Below the pieces are notes generated by a model. The model made no database searches, was not told where the DNA came from, and worked only from the letters and a program-made list of their open reading frames with translations. Source: Rugalucina vietnamica (lineage: Eukaryota > Mollusca > Bivalvia > Lucinida > Lucinidae). Taken from it: a DNA stretch of 64,000 nucleotides. Position 1 is the first letter of the stretch. Each line of letters opens with the position of its first letter. The stretch is taken from positions 62,491,043-62,555,042 of the forward strand of contig OZ024875.1 in assembly GCA_964017185.1 (NCBI GenBank), given 5' to 3'. Both the position numbers and the translations under genes were made by a program. Shown here one piece after another: positions 11,421-20,915 of the stretch.

Positions 11421-11963
11421 AAAAAGGTACAAGTAAACAATGATCAGGAAAATGCCTCCATTCTATGGGACTTTTATCCAACATTTTGACCCGTCTATGG
11501 TCAAAACAGAAGAATCTAAACGAATTTTGTAAAAGTAACGACAATTTCTCTCTTTCAATTGCTGATTAATTTTTCTGGAGTTTTTAGTTTTGGTATACAG
11601 CCATTGCCGTTCTTCAGTGTTACATTACTTTAATGTTTTTGTGATGATAACACATATCATGGTGGACTTATTTAGTGCCGAAGTTTTAGGTATAAATAGT
11701 TTAGGAATTGAACATGAATCTACCTGGTCTAGGATTAAATATTCGGCAGTACAGACGTCCTTAATAGATTCCCTGGTATCTCTAAAGATTTGTCGTGAAA
11801 ACTGAAGGAAAACACATTATAACACATTTTTTTTTATTTTTTAACTTTAATTTATGGAACGTGCAGGATCCGCCCATAACTTTTATAAAGCATTTTACAA
11901 TGCATGTATTTGTTTTATTTACTCACTTGTACATGTAAGGTTTACATAACATGCAAACAAAAA
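11421..11963. other. Fragment of repeat E, then unassigned interior sequence
   Basis: The first 30 bases match the start of dispersed repeat E (GTACAAGTAAACAATGATCA). The remainder has a 71-codon open frame at 11590-11805 without recognised features. No gene is supported. Confidence 0.35.
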
Positions 11964-12197
11964 GAGCCGCGTCACCAGAAAACTAAACATCTGCATATGC
12001 GAAAACGAAGGCCCAGATCAGCTTTGCTGTAACTGTAAAGCTAGGCTGTGCCTTTCTTTTCGCTACATGGATTTCACAGTTTCTCTAATTTCTAAATCTA
12101 AATTTTCCAGCCTCTAGCCATATTCTGTGCTTGTACTGTTTGGTTTGTGTTGGACCTGTTCGGAAACCTCATTGTTCGTTAACTCATGACGCGGCTC
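11964..12197 (+). mobile_element. MITE family A, copy 1
   Basis: Starts GAGCCGCGTCACCAGAAAAC and ends ACTCATGACGCGGCTC, inverted termini. Contains the family's internal hairpin (GCGAAAACGAAGGCCCAGAT ... GGCTGTGCCTTTCTTTTCGC). Eleven copies of this roughly 230-bp family occur in the window. Confidence 0.8.
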
Positions 12198-12755
12198 AAA
12201 AACATGTTATGGCCGTTGACAAAATGAATTGCGAGAATAAATGTTATTTCAAATAAAAGGCTGATATCTTCTATACAGAGTACGATAATATAACATATAA
12301 ATGCACACACTAAAGCTATGAATCTTGTGGGCCGATCTTGCTTTCAATATAACTCCATGTGAATTGAGATAATACTGATGATTGTAAAGTACAACCAAAT
12401 ACATGCAGGTATAATTTCGTTTTAGCCGTTATCAATGCATATTATTGCATAAATACCCATACACGATATTACATGTAACAGCCGTTTACTAATGAAGAGA
12501 AAGCCATGCATTAATATTGCAATTCACGCGCGCACGAGCTGTTAAAACATGGCTTTCACTTATGCTTGTTACTGGGTGCCACGCAAAACACGTGCTAGTA
12601 ATGAAAAACTGAAGTCCGCCCCGGAACGAGCATAAAAACGAAATCTTCTACGCGTAGGCTGTAAAATATAGTGCACCATATTTCTTTCGTTTCTGCACCT
12701 TATTTCTTTCTTTTCTGCAAAATTTATGCAATAATAGCCACCTAAAATGATTTTG

Positions 12756-12860
12756 TCATTCATTAACATTCGCTAGGTCCCTCGGGGAGTGTTGAAAACC
12801 TCAGGCTACGCCCTCGGTTTTCAACAATCCCCTTGGGACCAGGCGAATGTTAATGAATGG
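12756..12860. repeat. Fold-back palindrome
   Basis: TCATTCATTAACATTCGCTA on the left mirrors TAGCGAATGTTAATGAATG-type sequence on the right (AGGCGAATGTTAATGAATGG); inner arms GGAGTGTTGAAAACC / GGTTTTCAACAATCC flank a 13-nt loop. Probably a small fold-back MITE. Confidence 0.7.
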
Positions 12861-13097
12861 TAAATCATGTTTGATCCCTATATTATTTTAGCACGACTAA
12901 AGTGTGTTATCCAGCACCGTGACGACTGAAGCGTGCTGTATCCGAGTTATTTAAATAATCCTGCTGCGTTGGAGTTAATCTGTCTGCACGTGCTTTGGGA
13001 GAAACCTGTGCATGTGGTGACAGTATGTAAGGCGTAATCGATGCAATTGGCAGTCCAAGAACCCTTTGTCTTTGCAGAGTTCAGATAAAGATTTGTA

Positions 13098-13871
13098 ACT
13101 AAAGTCCAATTCGCATGCGCCAAAAATACACGCGTGTAAATATAGTCCGGTGTGCAAATTTTACTCGGGGTAAGCAAATGGCGCATGCGAACGCAAATAC
13201 ACACCGGAGTATATTTACATATGGGTAAATTTACTCCTGGGTCTGACCAGATGCAAATTTTATTTTTACAAATACATGCGTGTAAATTTACTACTTGTAT
13301 TTTGTCTCATGTGAACGCAAAGTAAAATTTATCCATGAGTATTTCTATTTCGAGTCAATATTCTGCTTTTAGATAACAAATTTTCACATTTTTTGTTCAT
13401 AACTGATTATATGACAGTTGCTGGAACTGTGGACATTGTTGCTAAATAAGAGTTAATTGCCATTCATCACATTTTTGATCATATGGAGTGCAAACAGCCA
13501 CACTATTGCTTCATCATTCTTTTTGAGGATTCTCGGGGCATTTTAATAGTAATTCATTGTGAGAGTAGGATAAAAGGGAACTGTATAACTGCTTTGGTTA
13601 TGCCTGACCAGTACGTGATTCTCCTCAGCTGCTAAAGTCTACAAGAACACCTTGAAACAGCCTCTTCTTGTTTTGCAAATACAGAAAATTTAAATGAACA
13701 GGTTTTAATCAAGAAATGATAAATTTACATACAAAAATACTCCTGGTCATAAAACCCATGCGAACGCAATTTAAATTTACTCACAGGTTGATTTGCACAC
13801 CGGAGTATATTTACACACCGGAGTATATTTACACGCATGTATTTTTTGTGCATGCGAGTCGGACTTAAGTG
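13098..13871 (+). mobile_element. 0.77-kb transposon family F, copy 1
   Basis: Ends are inverted: TAAAGTCCAATTCGCATGCG at left and, reversed, CTTAAGTCCGACTCGCATGC at right, followed by repeated ACACCGGAGTATATTTACAC-type motifs at both ends. The interior (about 13380-13690) is unique and non-coding. A reverse-oriented copy lies at 39479-40236 and a partial copy at 43948-44345. A non-autonomous DNA transposon of unassigned superfamily. A separate 40-bp inverted pair (13885-13925 / 14056-14100) follows. Confidence 0.8.
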
Positions 13872-14291
13872 GCAATTTGCGTGGGTTAATGCTCGATTTT
13901 GACCTCAGACGCGTCAAAAGATCGAAGAGTCCATGAAGAAGCACATGAAAGGTAAATCAATACGAAATGCCTCCATTACACTTCGGTTGCACGCACAGTT
14001 AGTTATTGTAGTGTTACAATCTGAATATCCCCTCACGTGCTACTAAGTATTATAGACTCGTCGATCTTTTGCAAGTTGACGCATCTGAGTTCAAAATCGA
14101 GATATATTCACCTTCATAATAGTGGACAAACAATAGAGGAAAATGCAAAAGTATATTCTTCGATATCGTCAAGTGTGACAGAATTGAGTAGAATTTTTAT
14201 TACAGCTTGAAACTATACACAGAAACTCAGATATATACATTTATAACAAACATATACTGGCATACATTGACACTGACAGATGTCATTGGAT

Positions 14292-14535
14292 GGCGGCCCC
14301 GTGGCCGAGTGGTTAACATGATTAAGAACGCTGATAATTCATTACCATGATTAACCATTCGCCCAACTCACCGCTGTGACTGTTGTGGGTTCGAGCCCCA
14401 CATGGGGCACATGTGAGACAAACAAAGCTCTGCTCGCGTAGGCGTGTCAGATGGTTTTTCTCGTGGTTCTCCCGTTTTCGACCCACCTACTGAGGTGAAA
14501 TAATCTTGAATTGGACGTTAATTGAATAAAAAAAA
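14292..14535 (+). mobile_element. tRNA-derived SINE
   Basis: Head with box A (GTGGCCGAGTGGTTAA, about 14302) and box B (GGGTTCGAGCCCC, about 14387) as in a Ser/Leu-type tRNA, an insertion-like internal duplication between them, then a tail TCTCCCGTTTTCGACCCACC and ATTGGACGTTAATTGAATAAA ending in an A-run. Tails of the same family lie at 40361-40475 and, inverted, 44345-44505. The misfit arm and attached tail argue against a functional tRNA. Confidence 0.75.
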
Positions 14536-14970
14536 TCATTGGAAATGGCATATTAGTTGGAAACCAACCGTCATGAGCAACGTCGCTTGTGATTGGTTAA
14601 AACGTCATGGTTATCCGTCGCTCGAAATGCTCACGTTTTGTGAATAATCATGTGCATTTCCTATCTTTATACGGGCTATGCATGGTCTTCCGATTTTTAA
14701 AAAACTGTAAAAGTGCAGACTATTACAAAATCGTAGAGGCTAGGAGATCGTAGGAAGCCGTAAAATCGTAGTGTCACCGAAGAGTCACCCTGCTGAGATC
14801 GTACGAAAATGCAGAAATTGACATCGTACGATCATCGCAAGCTTGTAACCTAGGCATTAATGACTGTTTCATAAAACATCGCTGCCAATATGACTGATAT
14901 TTCAGCATTTACCCTCACCCATTTTCATCGAGTTGTAATTAACATGTGATCCTTTTCCACAGTCCATCAA

Positions 14971-15242
14971 GAAAACATGTCTATGAAATGTATATCCCAT
15001 TGTACCCCACTTTTATATAGTAAAACTAGGGTTTACAGGGGTATACATTTTTATAGTTTGATCCAAAAGAGATTGTAGGTACTCGTTAGAACTGCCTCGG
15101 CGAGGCGGTTATAACATGTACCCACAATCAATGTTTGGAACACAAACTTGAATGGTTTTATTATTTTTTTTTCAATTAAATTTTTATTTTTTACTGCCGA
15201 AAAAAATTTTCTCTCTGTATATTGCATGGGCAAGCCTCGTAA
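14971..15242 (+). mobile_element. MITE family C, copy 2
   Basis: Starts GAAAACATGTCTATGAAATG, has ACCCCACTTTTATATAGTAA / AGGGTTTACAGGGGTATAC, the central palindrome GAACTGCCTCGGCGAGGCGG, and ends TATTGCATGGGCAAGCCTCG. Diverged from the other copies. Confidence 0.75.
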
Positions 15243-16188
15243 TGGAATGTTTTGGGCTCGAGGTTTTGGGAAAAATGAAACTGAATACACCCAATGCGAT
15301 TCGAACCTCCAAATGTTACATGCTTAGTTTATCAGCACTTCGCGTTCAGAACTTCATAACTCCTTGTTTTCATTCTTCAATTTTAGTTCCTGATGAGATG
15401 GGCCGTTCACACCCCATCGACAAGTTGACGTGTCCGACAGCTAATTAAACTACGAAGACGGGACCCATATTTGAAGTTACATCGGAAAGACTGCAGAAGC
15501 CCGGGATCGAACACATAATCGCTGTTTTAAAGTCATTTAGCTTAATCACTACAAAATGAATGTTTTGCTTGTACTGTTATACAAAACTTTACTGGTACAG
15601 TTTTGATGAGAAAACGTTTTAAATAGAAAAATAAGAGAAAAGACTGGTTTGCTTTTTATAAAATTTCGAAAGTAATGACTAGTAAACACAGGTTTTTTTG
15701 ATCAATTACTTATCACCCGCGTTTATCTGGAACTAAATTGTACCATGAGCACAAATGTTGCAAACGGAATGTTACAGAATTATCATATACGTGCTAATTG
15801 ACGAATTACAGTTCGCCGCTCCCTTTGTTAGAGTTTATCTGAGGCTTACGTAACAGATTAAGTCATGCCTGTATCGTATTATATATTCCCCATCAAATCT
15901 CACTGAAATGTTTTTATCATAGTCATTATTATATTATATTTCTTTATTTATATCTTCTTTTTTTTAGTATAATTACACTGCTCAAAATTAACGTAATTGA
16001 ACGTCGACGTGAAGTGCACAATATTATAACACTTTTGAAATATGCAATCTGTAAAGTTTGTCGCAGACATTTGGCTTAATACCAACTCGTTGTTGTATTG
16101 CGCTGCAGCATCCATATACAAATTTAGTATAGATACACTTCATACAGAAGCTGCACTGCCAGTTTAATTTGTTTTTAGTAAAGCCCCC
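15243..16188. other. Unassigned interior of the 15.3-kb element
   Basis: No gene or recognised repeat, apart from box B-like strings near 15300 (CAATGCGATTCGAACCTCC) and 15505 (CCCGGGATCGAACAC) that suggest old SINE debris. Confidence 0.35.
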
Positions 16189-16893
16189 TTCTCACTGTCC
16201 CGATTCTACCCGGTTCGCCCCAGTGAAGACAAGCCGGTATACATACTACTTGATAAGCCGGGTAACTGTCCCTACCAAAATTGATCGTGTTCTCACGGTG
16301 TTACCCCGGTGTTGGGCCCCGGTCTTGGGTCCCAGTTCTATCACGTTGTCGTCATGTAGCAGGCCGGTTTGTCCCGGTTTTACATCGGTTCACCCCGGTA
16401 GAGTCCCGATTCACCCCGGTGGCGTCCCGGTTCACCCTGGTCTCACCACGGTTATGTCCCGCTGTTTGCCGGTATTGGAAATGTAAGCAACCGGGGTGAA
16501 CCGGGACGGCACCGTGGTGAATTGGGACGCCACGGGGGTGATATGGGGCAAACCGAGGTAAAAGCGTGACCATATTTCTAAAGCCGGTTTGTCCCGATGG
16601 CGCTTCGGTTCAGCCCGGCGCCATCCCGGTTCACCCCGGTGCCGTCCCGGTTACTCACGGTTTGCGCCAGATCATCCCAGTTTATCACGGTCGAGTCCCG
16701 GTGCTATCACGGTTTGTCACGGTGTCGCCTTGGTTCGCCCCGGTTCTATTAAACAATCTAATACAACCGTGAAGGTTTCCCAGTTTACCACGGTAGCGCT
16801 ACGGTTCTACCCTGGTTCGTCACGTTACATGCCGGTTTACCCCGGTTTATCAATCCGGGGCGAACTTTGGTACTAAACCGGGACAGTGAGAAC
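16189..16893. mobile_element. GC-rich CCCGGT-repeat element with inverted ends
   Basis: A 0.7-kb GC-rich island in AT-rich surroundings. It consists of degenerate tandem copies of a 14-16-bp motif, CCCGGTTCACCCCGGTG and variants, about half in one orientation before 16480 and mixed with inverted copies at 16486-16560. The ends match as inverted repeats: TTCTCACTGTCCCGATT (16189) and AACCGGGACAGTGAGAA (right). Long open frames here are repeat artefacts. Probably a non-autonomous transposon made almost wholly of minisatellite. Confidence 0.7.
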
Positions 16894-17017
16894 ATTGCTT
16901 AAACAACCAAATTTACTTAAAAATTTAAGAACGTAACAAAAATTTCAGTTTGAGTGTATGTTATTCCTTTGAAGTTCTTAAAAAAAAACTGTGACAAGAG
17001 AGTAGGCCTTCGAAACA

Positions 17018-17330
17018 AGAAGAAGAAGAAGAAGAAGAAGAAGAACTTTATTTACAAATCCAGTAGGCTATAAAGCCCATGAGGATACATACAAACAGTA
17101 AACTGTTATAAACAATACAACTGGCAAGACAGTATTGTACAATGAAATACATGTATATGTAGTTAATAAAGAAACGTTATCATGGTTTATATTATACGCA
17201 TTATTGGTAACTGCATAACGCAATTTTTGCAATATCATGTTAACTTTAAATCTATTGAATACAAAATAAACGGAGAAGGTGTTGAAAAACATGAACAATA
17301 CGTAGCTCAAAATGTCGAAACAAACAAGCA
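17018..17330 (-). mobile_element. 3' end of a LINE-like element with (TTC)n tail
   Basis: Reading the minus strand, GGGCTTTATAGCCTACTGGA leads into TTTGTAAATAAAGTTC and a (TTC)n run (17018-17045 on plus). A microsatellite tail directly after such a sequence is usual for 3' ends of non-LTR elements in molluscs. No coding part is left. Confidence 0.5.
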
Positions 17331-18524
17331 ATTCAAGAGTATGTATTGTATTAAATAGAAGTCTGAGTGATTAATTTAAAAACGGAGTATCATGCATAAA
17401 TTAATAAATATCTCTTCTTATATACCTTCAGACGTAATATCAAAGTATGTCCGCCATTTGTACAATAAACAACTTAAATGATGACAGGTTTGTTAGTATA
17501 AATATTTGAATACATAATTATTCAGTGCCTTTGCTCGAGCAAAGCTTTGTTGCACAGTTCGCAAATTTCACATTATGGATTATTGTTACTTATTCTTCAC
17601 CACATAATATGTGAAAATTTGGCAACATTTTTCACATCTAGGAAATATTTTTACAAAATCTTCACAGATGGGGTGAATGCGTATAAGTTTTTCACAACTC
17701 AAAAATTCACACGAAAAAAAATGGTATCAATATTTCCTCCCCGGCGGTCCGGGGTCGAATCCCACCAGGCACGTGGGATTTTTTCAAACTACATGGACCT
17801 ATGCAGCATTTCTGAGTTGCGAATTTTCATAGTCGTAAGACTGATGAAATTTTAAATTTTTACAGCTGAAAAAAATCTCTTATAATGAATGGGTACGTTT
17901 TCATAATGAAATTCCAACAAAAGTGTTTATTTGATAGAAACAAGAGGTTGTCTGTAGAAATTATTTGATAGTGTGTTTGTTTGTATTGAGGGTTAACGTC
18001 CAAGTCAACAATTTTCAGTCATGCCGGAACGGAGCCATAGCTTCCAAGATATTAACTCTTGCGAGTTAAGGCGTCTTGCCAAATGACACCGTGGTGCCGC
18101 CGTGCTAGTGAAGATCGAACTCAGGTCATCTCTATTCGAAGTCTGATGCCCTAGCCATAGTTCAAATATTTTGACCGTGCCGGTTGAGCTCACGTGATGA
18201 AGCTAATTACTAGAAAAGGGGCATCTATTTGTTTTACACATTTTTCCAGTTACATGTTAAGCACGTGGTCATATGTTGTAAACCATCAAAAAGTCGTATT
18301 ATATTTATATATAAATGCAGTCCGATCAACAAAATCAATGCCTATTTATGTCAGCGGTTAACAGGCGCGGTCAAAGTATTTGCACTATACCACCAGCCGG
18401 TCGCTATACGAATGTCTAAATATCAACATATGTGGGTTATTTCTTGGACACCGATAAGCACTGAAATCACATTGGAAAACATTTTACATAATTTACTTGC
18501 GCAGTCTTATCACAACACTAATGA
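17331..18524. other. Unassigned sequence with SINE-like remnants
   Basis: A box B-like segment (GGTCCGGGGTCGAATCCCAC, 17746) and a second repeat block at 17985-18190 (GTTAACGTCCAAGTCAACAA, AGTCATGCCGGAACGGAGCC) look like SINE debris. A 212-codon open frame beginning at a TTG near 18229 overlaps the Penelope-like terminal repeat and is not taken as a gene. Confidence 0.35.
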
Positions 18525-18747
18525 TCACCCATTATTAGACCAAACTTCTGTTTATAGATCCCCAAATAAGAATCGAAACATTGCTATGAGAACGTACCGA
18601 GTTAGCATAATTTTAGCATGGAGTCTCTCGTATTACAGAACGCGTAAATACAATGTACGCAAATCTAATAAGTTAATTTTTAATAGCAATGTCAGGTCTA
18701 TGTATGAAAAAGCAATAATAAGTGAGTTTGGGCTTTATTTTACATAT
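18525..18747 (+). repeat. Left direct terminal repeat of the Penelope-like element
   Basis: Runs from CCCATTATTAGACCAAACTT to GGGCTTTATTTTACATAT. Differs from 23741-23963 at only a few positions (for example TAATAAG versus TATTAAG), so insertion or tandem arrangement is recent. Confidence 0.8.
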
Positions 18748-18891
18748 TGTGTGGTCGTCCTTTGTGGACAAAGCTTCACTCTAGATCGACTGATTATTCT
18801 TTACGATCCTTGTTATCTGTTTTCTTCATATGTAGATCGATTTATACATGATAACAGCAGAGATTAGTTAGCTAATCCTATATTCAGATGA

Positions 18892-18896
18892 GAAAA

Positions 18897-18935
<39 letters not shown>

Positions 18936-18938
18936 AAC
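18892..18938 (+). repeat. (TAAA)n microsatellite
   Basis: About eleven copies of AAAT/TAAA directly after a small AT-rich spacer downstream of the left terminal repeat. Confidence 0.9.
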
Positions 18939-19316
18939 TGTCACTAAAGAAGAACATACAAATGATTTAATACAATTCATCACTAGTATGGAAAGGTGAA
19001 ATTATTTATTCTAATACACTGCCATGATCTAATGTCAAATTTGAAAATCTGTATTGTGTCTGACACGCGTCTAGCGGTCAGTATACCCTGATGATTGAGG
19101 GGCGGTGTTTATTAAAATGACAGTATGGCACACTGGTTACCGATTTCCTATATTGCCCTCAACATGAATATCTCAGAATTTGCTGTCAAAATCTGACAGA
19201 TAAACATCGCCGTGACAGGTACTAAAGTTCTAGCCTTTATATAAGGTGCTTATCCTTGAAGTTCAATATTACTGCTCTGTCGGCTATTCCTGTGCGTTAC
19301 ATGTTAAAATTTGAAA

Positions 19317-19796
19317 ATGGCTACTGATCTGTCAAAAGAGGACTATGAAACCCTTCTTGATGGGGAATTGGCAGAAAATGAGAACTTTGATACGGAAATT
19401 GACTTGGAACACACACTAAACCCCACTCAGGAGATTATTGATAGTTTGAATACCAGACATAGCCTGCACATTGTGGCGGATAAACTTAGATTTCAAAGGG
19501 ACAATAACGCCAATTCTGTATGCCTAAACGTGACATTCAAGCCGCGCATCGGTAACAACCATGAGAATCTAGACGGCCAACTTACGGATGTGGTTACTAA
19601 ACACCGCCGAAACTTAATTGATGAACTTCTAGTGGTGATCGACGGCGAAACAAAATCGCAAACGGAAAATATAGTGAAGAACTATAAAGACAAAATCTAT
19701 GAATTTAATGCCAAGAAGGCTGAAACCAGCCGTTCCAAATTTGTGGCAGCTATTAGAAAACATAAAAGTGACCTGGAGTACCAGAGGATCGCCTAA
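19317..19796 (+). CDS. ORF1 of the Penelope-like element, unknown function (159 aa)
   Basis: ATG at 19317 (AAAATGGCT). An acidic N-terminal third (EDYETLLDGELAENENFDTE) is followed by a mixed region and a basic, helical C-terminus (KKAETSRSKFVAAIRKHKSD). No domain recognised. It lies upstream of the reverse transcriptase in the same orientation with a 1.1-kb spacer, so it is probably an element-encoded accessory or nucleic-acid-binding protein. The frame has no stop or obvious lesion, unlike the downstream reverse transcriptase. Confidence 0.5.
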   Translation: MATDLSKEDYETLLDGELAENENFDTEIDLEHTLNPTQEIIDSLNTRHSLHIVADKLRFQRDNNANSVCLNVTFKPRIGNNHENLDGQLTDVVTKHRRNLIDELLVVIDGETKSQTENIVKNYKDKIYEFNAKKAETSRSKFVAAIRKHKSDLEYQRIA

Positions 19797-20686
19797 CCCA
19801 ACCGATTACATATGACCAACGGACCTCTTCTCACTCCCGCGGAAGATTTAACAGCCGCGGAAGGGTCATGAACACACGTGGGAGATTCCAAACAGCACGT
19901 GGAAAACCATATTCAAGAAGAGGAAACTTCTTTAATAACTATTAAATGTGAAAGTGCACTATTTTCTCGAGTGCGATAGACGCTTGTGTACAACCGAAAA
20001 TATTAACTGTGAAATGTTTCCTATGAAGCTGTTACATGTATATGCTATTCCTGACAATATACTTCGGATTATGTACTATGGACCTATAAATTAAATGCAC
20101 ATGTTACGACACTATGATAAATAGAAATATATAAGATCAAAATGAACACTATAATGAACACTGTAACAACTATCATCAATTTTCAGCTTTTGATAGTGTA
20201 ATATAAATTACAATGACTTTTCAAACCATGTGTTCTCTTAAAGTTGCTATAGTTTTAGCATTAAATCATATCTATTAAAATGATGATACTGAATTATATC
20301 TTATGTTTTTCATTGTATTTCTCAGTTTTCGTAATTAACATACAATCGAATGTAGACACAGAATGGTACCCTAAATGTGTTGTGCGCCTGCACTGGCTAT
20401 ATGCTCAATGCTTCGTATGTGAATATAAGCAATGACCAAGGTGTTTAGAGCGTAATAATAATTAGAAAGGCAACATATTGCTCTGGCCAGACACATCGTA
20501 AACCAATTATCATATACTGGCGAATTAACTATGGCTCTGTTCCCTTGCGCAATTATGCATAAGATAATGCCTTTGATCTCATGCAATATTATCCGCTATG
20601 CACTATGTAAGCATTAAACAAATTCTACTTCTCGCATTTACTTGTAAATGCTAAGACAGCTCATGTCTACGGACTAACTCTGTCTC

Positions 20687-20840
20687 ACAGGAATAGCCTT
20701 TTGTGGTCTCCTGTTTATTAATTATTAACAGGAACAGCCTTTTGTGGTCTCCTGTATGACTTGTAAAATTAACACTTAATACAAGTAAAAATAAAAATAA
20801 TATTATTTTGTCACAGGAACAGCCTTTTGTGGTCTCCTGT
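20687..20840 (+). ncRNA. Three copies of a 28-nt RNA hairpin
   Basis: At 20687-20714, 20728-20755 and 20813-20840 the string ACAGGA(A/A)(C/T)AGCC-TTTTGT-GGTCTCCTGT occurs almost unchanged. ACAGGA pairs with TCCTGT, and GCC can pair with GGT inside, leaving a conserved TTTTGT loop. Spacers between the copies are unrelated AT-rich sequence. Conservation of both stem and loop in three places suggests a protein-binding or structural signal in the element RNA; function is inference. Confidence 0.6.
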
Positions 20841-20915
20841 GTAAACACAATATACTGTTATTCACGGAATAAATTGTATATGCAAACATAGTGCATAAAC
20901 GATATTTGTGTAGAA

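Noticed and set aside
14292..14410. Ser/Leu tRNA gene
   Set aside because: Boxes A and B fit, but an insertion disrupts the arms and a SINE body with a tail follows.
16169..16876. Several overlapping open frames rich in Pro, Gly, Arg, Val
   Set aside because: All are products of the CCCGGT minisatellite read in different frames.
18229..18867. 212-codon open frame as a gene
   Set aside because: No ATG near its start, no protein-like motifs, and half of it is the Penelope-like terminal repeat duplicated at 23741.
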